A DNA stretch of 64,000 nt from Tetrahymena thermophila SB210. Lineage: Eukaryota > Ciliophora > Oligohymenophorea > Hymenostomatida > Tetrahymenidae. Position numbers and translations under genes: made by a program. Position 1 is the stretch's first letter. The number at the start of each line of letters is the position of its first letter. The stretch lies in NCBI RefSeq assembly GCF_000189635.1, contig NW_002476492.1, forward strand, positions 62,001-126,000, in the 5' to 3' direction. This document shows, piece after piece, positions 60,243 to 64,000 of this stretch. Below the pieces are notes generated by a model, which saw only the letters and a program-made list of their open reading frames with translations, searched no databases and was not told where the DNA came from.

Positions 60243-62498
60243 TCAAAAGCGTTGGACTATCTTTCCAGCGTTCATTTTTTCCATTCCCTTGATAACTCTG
60301 TCAATGTACATAGATCTGATGGCTTGAATTTGAGAGTCATTTGAGGTATCGTTGAGACGCAAAGTTCTGTCTAAAATAAGGTAGATATATTGCTTTAAAA
60401 TGTTGGTTTTTTGGATTTCAAAATAATTTTGGCTGTAGGGTAGAGATAGATCAATATCATAAATAATCTTGTGTAATTCAATATCTGATTAAGATTAACT
60501 GAGTTTTTAATAATTAGAAGCAGAAATTTGTAAAAACATTGTATTATAGTGAGCGTGAGAGTACTAGTCATTAACGATTGTATTTTTTATTAATTTCTTA
60601 GAAGAGTTTACTAATTTTGTGCTCATTGTATGGAAGAACTTGAAAATGGGTTGGGGCACCTTCAACTATAAAATAATTGGGTTGTTTAGAATGCTCAGTA
60701 AAACTCTCATAATTCTCTTGTTTAGGTTGTGGAATTTTGTGTCTTTAAGCATTTCCTTTTATGAGCGAACTTTCTTAAAATAGACTTTGTGGTTACTCTT
60801 AAAGCTATGTAAAATTTGCTATATTTCCTTTTTTAACACTTCTTCGTTAACGTTTGTTTCCAAGCTGATGTGGTTTGTAATGTCTTCGAAGTCAAGTTAG
60901 CCTTTCATTGTTTTAATTTTTTCGCTGATAGGAACACTCTTTTAAGTTTATTCTTATTTTTCGTTATTTTCTTCATCTTTGGAAGGATTATTTGAGAACA
61001 AAAGTTACTTCTTCAAGAAGTTTTCAATTGTGTTGACCAACTTTAAGTTTAAACGGAGGGAAGAGTGACCTTTCTTGATGAATCCGTGGAAGTTGTTGTA
61101 TTCTCCTTCAGTTTCTTCATCAAAGTAATCGCTATTAATTGAATCAGAATCTTAATTAGGAGTATTTTTATTTCCATTTTATTAAGATAAAAGATTGATG
61201 GACTTGGAGAGGAATTGAGTGTTGAAGTTCAAGTTTTCTTCAATTTTAACTGAGTTCTTAGAAATATAGTTTTTGTTTTTTCCAGCACCAGCAACTTCGT
61301 TGTTTTACTTGTTATTGTCTTCAAAGGGATGAGTCAAATTGCCAAGAGGATCATCGCAATTTTTGTTATTTAATTGAATGATAGTTGTATTAATTGGGGA
61401 TGAGTTGCAAATAATTTCGCTCTTGTTAGAATTCTTTGTACTTTATTATTCAACTTATTGTTCATTATTGAAAAATAATTATTCTAAGATTTCTCCCTAT
61501 TCTAATTTTTAAGGTTCATAGGTATAAATGTAAGTAAGAGTATCAGCAATTCTGCTCACAGCAGGGTTTTTCTTCATTTTAGACATGAAATTGTTGCTGT
61601 TATCCTTGGAGATAAACTTATATCCACAAGAAGAATTAGAGTTTTTATGAGATAACTTGGGCTATTCTAGGCTGGATCTGATATCATTAATTTATATCTT
61701 TTGGGTATTGTCAGCATCTTCCTCTTGCTTGCTAAAGTAGTATTGTTATTAAAATTTAGGAAGTTCATTTTGGCTAAAAGTTTGTTGGACTGTCTTATCA
61801 TATCCAAATTAAGAAGCTGCTAACAAAGGAGATTGAGATTGATTGAGAGGAACGTGATTTCTGTTCATGCTAGCTCTAGTAGTGCTATCTTCTAATTGCA
61901 TAGAGAAATCAGATAAATCTAAATTCTTCTTTGTTTCGCTATCGCGAATATATTTGGCTTAAGAAAAATCTGAGAATCTGCTAAAGTTGCATTCAGGGAA
62001 GACTAAATTTGTTTCAGAGGTGGGATTATTCAAGTAAGAGTGAGAAGAAGCAGTTGTAGCGTTACTCATGTTGCTAAGTCTAGAAGTGTTTGCATTACTG
62101 TACAAACTGTTTGGGTTTTTAGCATTCAATTAATTTTGACTGTACATATTGTTTAAGCTGAGAAGAGGATTCTAATATTAATTTTAATTCAGCATTCCTA
62201 AATTTAAATGATTTGAAACGGATTGAGCGTTAATTTAATTATTGAATCCGTAGTGAGAAGAGATGTTATTGTTATTATTAAATAGAGAATTCTATTGAGG
62301 AGGTAAGCCATAAAAATTATTTTGAGACAATTATTATTGTTATTAGGCATTTTAAAGTAAGTGGTGATATTGAGTATCACTGTTAACAAGGTTCTACTTA
62401 TTCAAAGCCATGAGCATCATAAGAAGCTCGTCCTTTTACTGATTTTGGATGATTAGCTATTCCAATTCAGCTTGCATTAATTGTTATCTATTGATCAT
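60243..62498 (-). CDS. Unknown 751-residue Asn/Gln-rich protein
   Basis: One uninterrupted exon of 752 codons, ATG at 62498 and TGA at 60243-60245. The length without a TGA and the GC-richer codon choice make it certain as a gene. The first 60 residues start MINRQQLMQAELEQLIIQ and look like a short coiled coil. Residues of about 45-300 are low-complexity and rich in Asn, Gln and Ser, with prion-like runs. A helical region begins near residue 450 (FIKKGHSSLRLNLKLVNTI) and continues to the end (VIKGMEKMNAGKIVQRF) with mixed charge. There is no signal peptide, membrane helix or zinc motif. Regulatory proteins of ciliates often look like this, but I recognise no domain and assign no function. Confidence 0.85.
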
Positions 62499-64000
62499 TT
62501 TATATTATTGGATAATTACTATTAATAGAAAATTTGATTTAATTCAAAAAGTGCGAAAAATCTTTATTTTATCTAGAGTAATGTTCGAATTAATTAATTT
62601 TTTGCAAGTTTATTGAGTTCAAAGAGACAAAATTTTCAAAGCAGCAATGAAAGATTAATTAATAATGTTTAAGTAGTAGTTTGTGTGATTATATTGTTGT
62701 GAGTTTATTTGTTATTTTATGCTCTTATTTGAGTTCGTTTATAAATATTATTTTGCAATTTGTCCCCTTCCTACAAGTGAAATCAAATAGTTGAGTTCCT
62801 CAATTCCTGATTATTTATAATTTATCTTTTGTGATTTTTGTTTTTTAATTTTTGTAAATTAATTAAAATTTTTTTTTTTTATTAAAGCGTTAAGGAATCG
62901 CTTTTGAGACTGCTTCAGATCGATCTAGCTATTTTTAATTTATTTATTTATTTGTTTGTTAATTTGCTTTACTTTAATTAAGAATATGTAATTACTTTTG
63001 TGCCGTACAAAAAGTGGCTGTGTAATTTATTTTTGATGCCAAAGAATAATCAATATTTTTAAATAATTCGATTTTTAATAAATATCCCAACCATCATATT
63101 TGAATATTAAGTCACTTATTTTTTCAGCTAATTTTTCTCCCTTTTAATTTCGTATGTTCGCTTATTTTTAATTAAAACATAATTTATCTATAGATCTTCT
63201 TTTACCTTACCCTATTTCCGGTGTTACCTTTTTTGTTTCTTCTTTCAAGCTTCAATCTCATTCATTTCAACCCCTTTTATTTTTAATCATAAATTTTAAT
63301 ATTTTCTATCAGACTTGATAGATCCACCATTTTTCTAAACCTCTACTCCAAGGTTCTCTGCGAACATTTCTTCCTTTGTTTCTTAAAAAAAGAACCTTCG
63401 CTCTCCATTCGCTTTGTATCATCAGCTGAAATAGAAAGACTCATTAAAGCACCCAAGTATTATTGAGCTTGGAAAAAAATAAAAATAGCAGCTATTCTCT
63501 TTGCATCCACTTATCATTATTTAATATTAAAATCGAAATAGACTAATTAATATTTCTGTTTGATACTCTTTATTATAAACAAACAATCTTTACAGATTTA
63601 TATATACAAATCCCATTTAAATTAAATTAATGAATAAATAAATAAATAAATAAAATAATAAGTGCATTCATTGTTTGAATAAATAAATCAAAAGATAAAT
63701 AAGTAAATTGATCAATTGATTAATGTAAATAAATTTATTAATCAATAAATTATATGTAAATAAATATGTCCTTCTCTAATCGCAAATATATCAATCAACT
63801 AGTTAATAAAACATTTAGAGTTACAATTATATTCAATTTTTTAATTTACATTTAAAATAATATGAAAAATTATATAGTCCAATTTAAATGAAATGTACTT
63901 TTAATATTACTTTTGATCTATCCTTCATTATTTTTTATGCGCTTTTTTGATTAGATCACTTGAATTACTTTTATATTTGGTTTTTGCTCGCTCATTTTAA
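62499..64000. other. 5' flank of the 751-residue gene
   Basis: Mainly non-coding, with a long A+T-rich leader and TAAA repeats at about 63630-63655. A GC-richer patch at 63200-63450 contains the small ORF listed separately. Confidence 0.5.
63262..63444 (-). CDS. Possible small ORF or first exon, 60 residues
   Basis: Reads MSLSISADDTKRMESEGSFF, then a basic stretch KKQRKKCSQRTLEQRFRKMV, and ends at TGA 63262-63264. The composition (Ser, Lys, Arg, few Ile/Asn) is more gene-like than background. It could be a small gene, an upstream ORF, or the first exon of something spliced. It lies about 0.76 kb upstream of the 751-residue gene on the same strand. Confidence 0.3.

Noticed and set aside
1-64000. 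Bacterial-style operons, ribosome binding sites and CRISPR arrays
   Set aside because: Spliced introns, the ciliate code and the spacer structure show a eukaryotic nuclear sequence; direct repeats here are gene duplications or simple repeats.

Overview
The window reads as a macronuclear-type chromosome segment of a Tetrahymena-like ciliate. The DNA is very A+T-rich. Every convincing gene stays open only if TAA and TAG are read as glutamine and TGA is the sole stop. Introns are mostly 52-66 nt with GT..AG ends, longer than Paramecium introns and typical of Tetrahymena. Genes that look shattered under the standard code become clean reading frames under this code, so the annotation below is built on it. 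I see no rRNA, tRNA, CRISPR array or telomere.

Layout. 1-6.2 kb: three tandem copies (minus strand, one cut by the window edge) of an intronless gene for a roughly 609-residue protein with an N-terminal Cys/His zinc-binding motif, a helical middle and a SPRY-like C-terminus. 7.3-16.4 kb: ordinary single-copy genes: a 318-residue unknown (-), a four-exon Ser/Lys-tailed probable nuclear protein (+), a four-exon probable mitochondrial protein (+), and a small CDCA7-like zf-4CXXC_R1 zinc-finger protein (-). 19-37 kb: a plus-strand cluster of small secreted Cys-rich proteins, with four intact MNK-type genes, one intact MNLK-type gene, and at least five pseudogenes or relics. It has been built by segmental duplication, and one duplicate carries a foldback (MITE-like) insertion. 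A conserved dyad motif lies upstream of each full-length MNK copy. 37.5-38.1 kb: degenerate tandem repeats. 38.3-54.6 kb: a minus-strand tandem array of five intact three-exon genes for about 680-residue two-pass membrane proteins, plus a terminal pseudogene. A decayed Tc1/mariner transposase lies between copies 1 and 2. 54.7-60.2 kb: no recognisable gene. 60.2-62.5 kb: one long Asn/Gln-rich protein (-). 62.5-64 kb: mostly non-coding, with one small possible ORF.

The most striking feature is the adjacency of two rapidly duplicating families: secreted proteins with six conserved cysteines on the plus strand, and membrane proteins with a Cys-containing extracytoplasmic domain and a conserved cytoplasmic tail on the minus strand. 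Both look ciliate-specific and I cannot assign either a function. A ligand/receptor or surface-recognition relationship is only a hypothesis. Reading frames, splice sites and lesions were worked out by hand from the sequence. No database search was possible.
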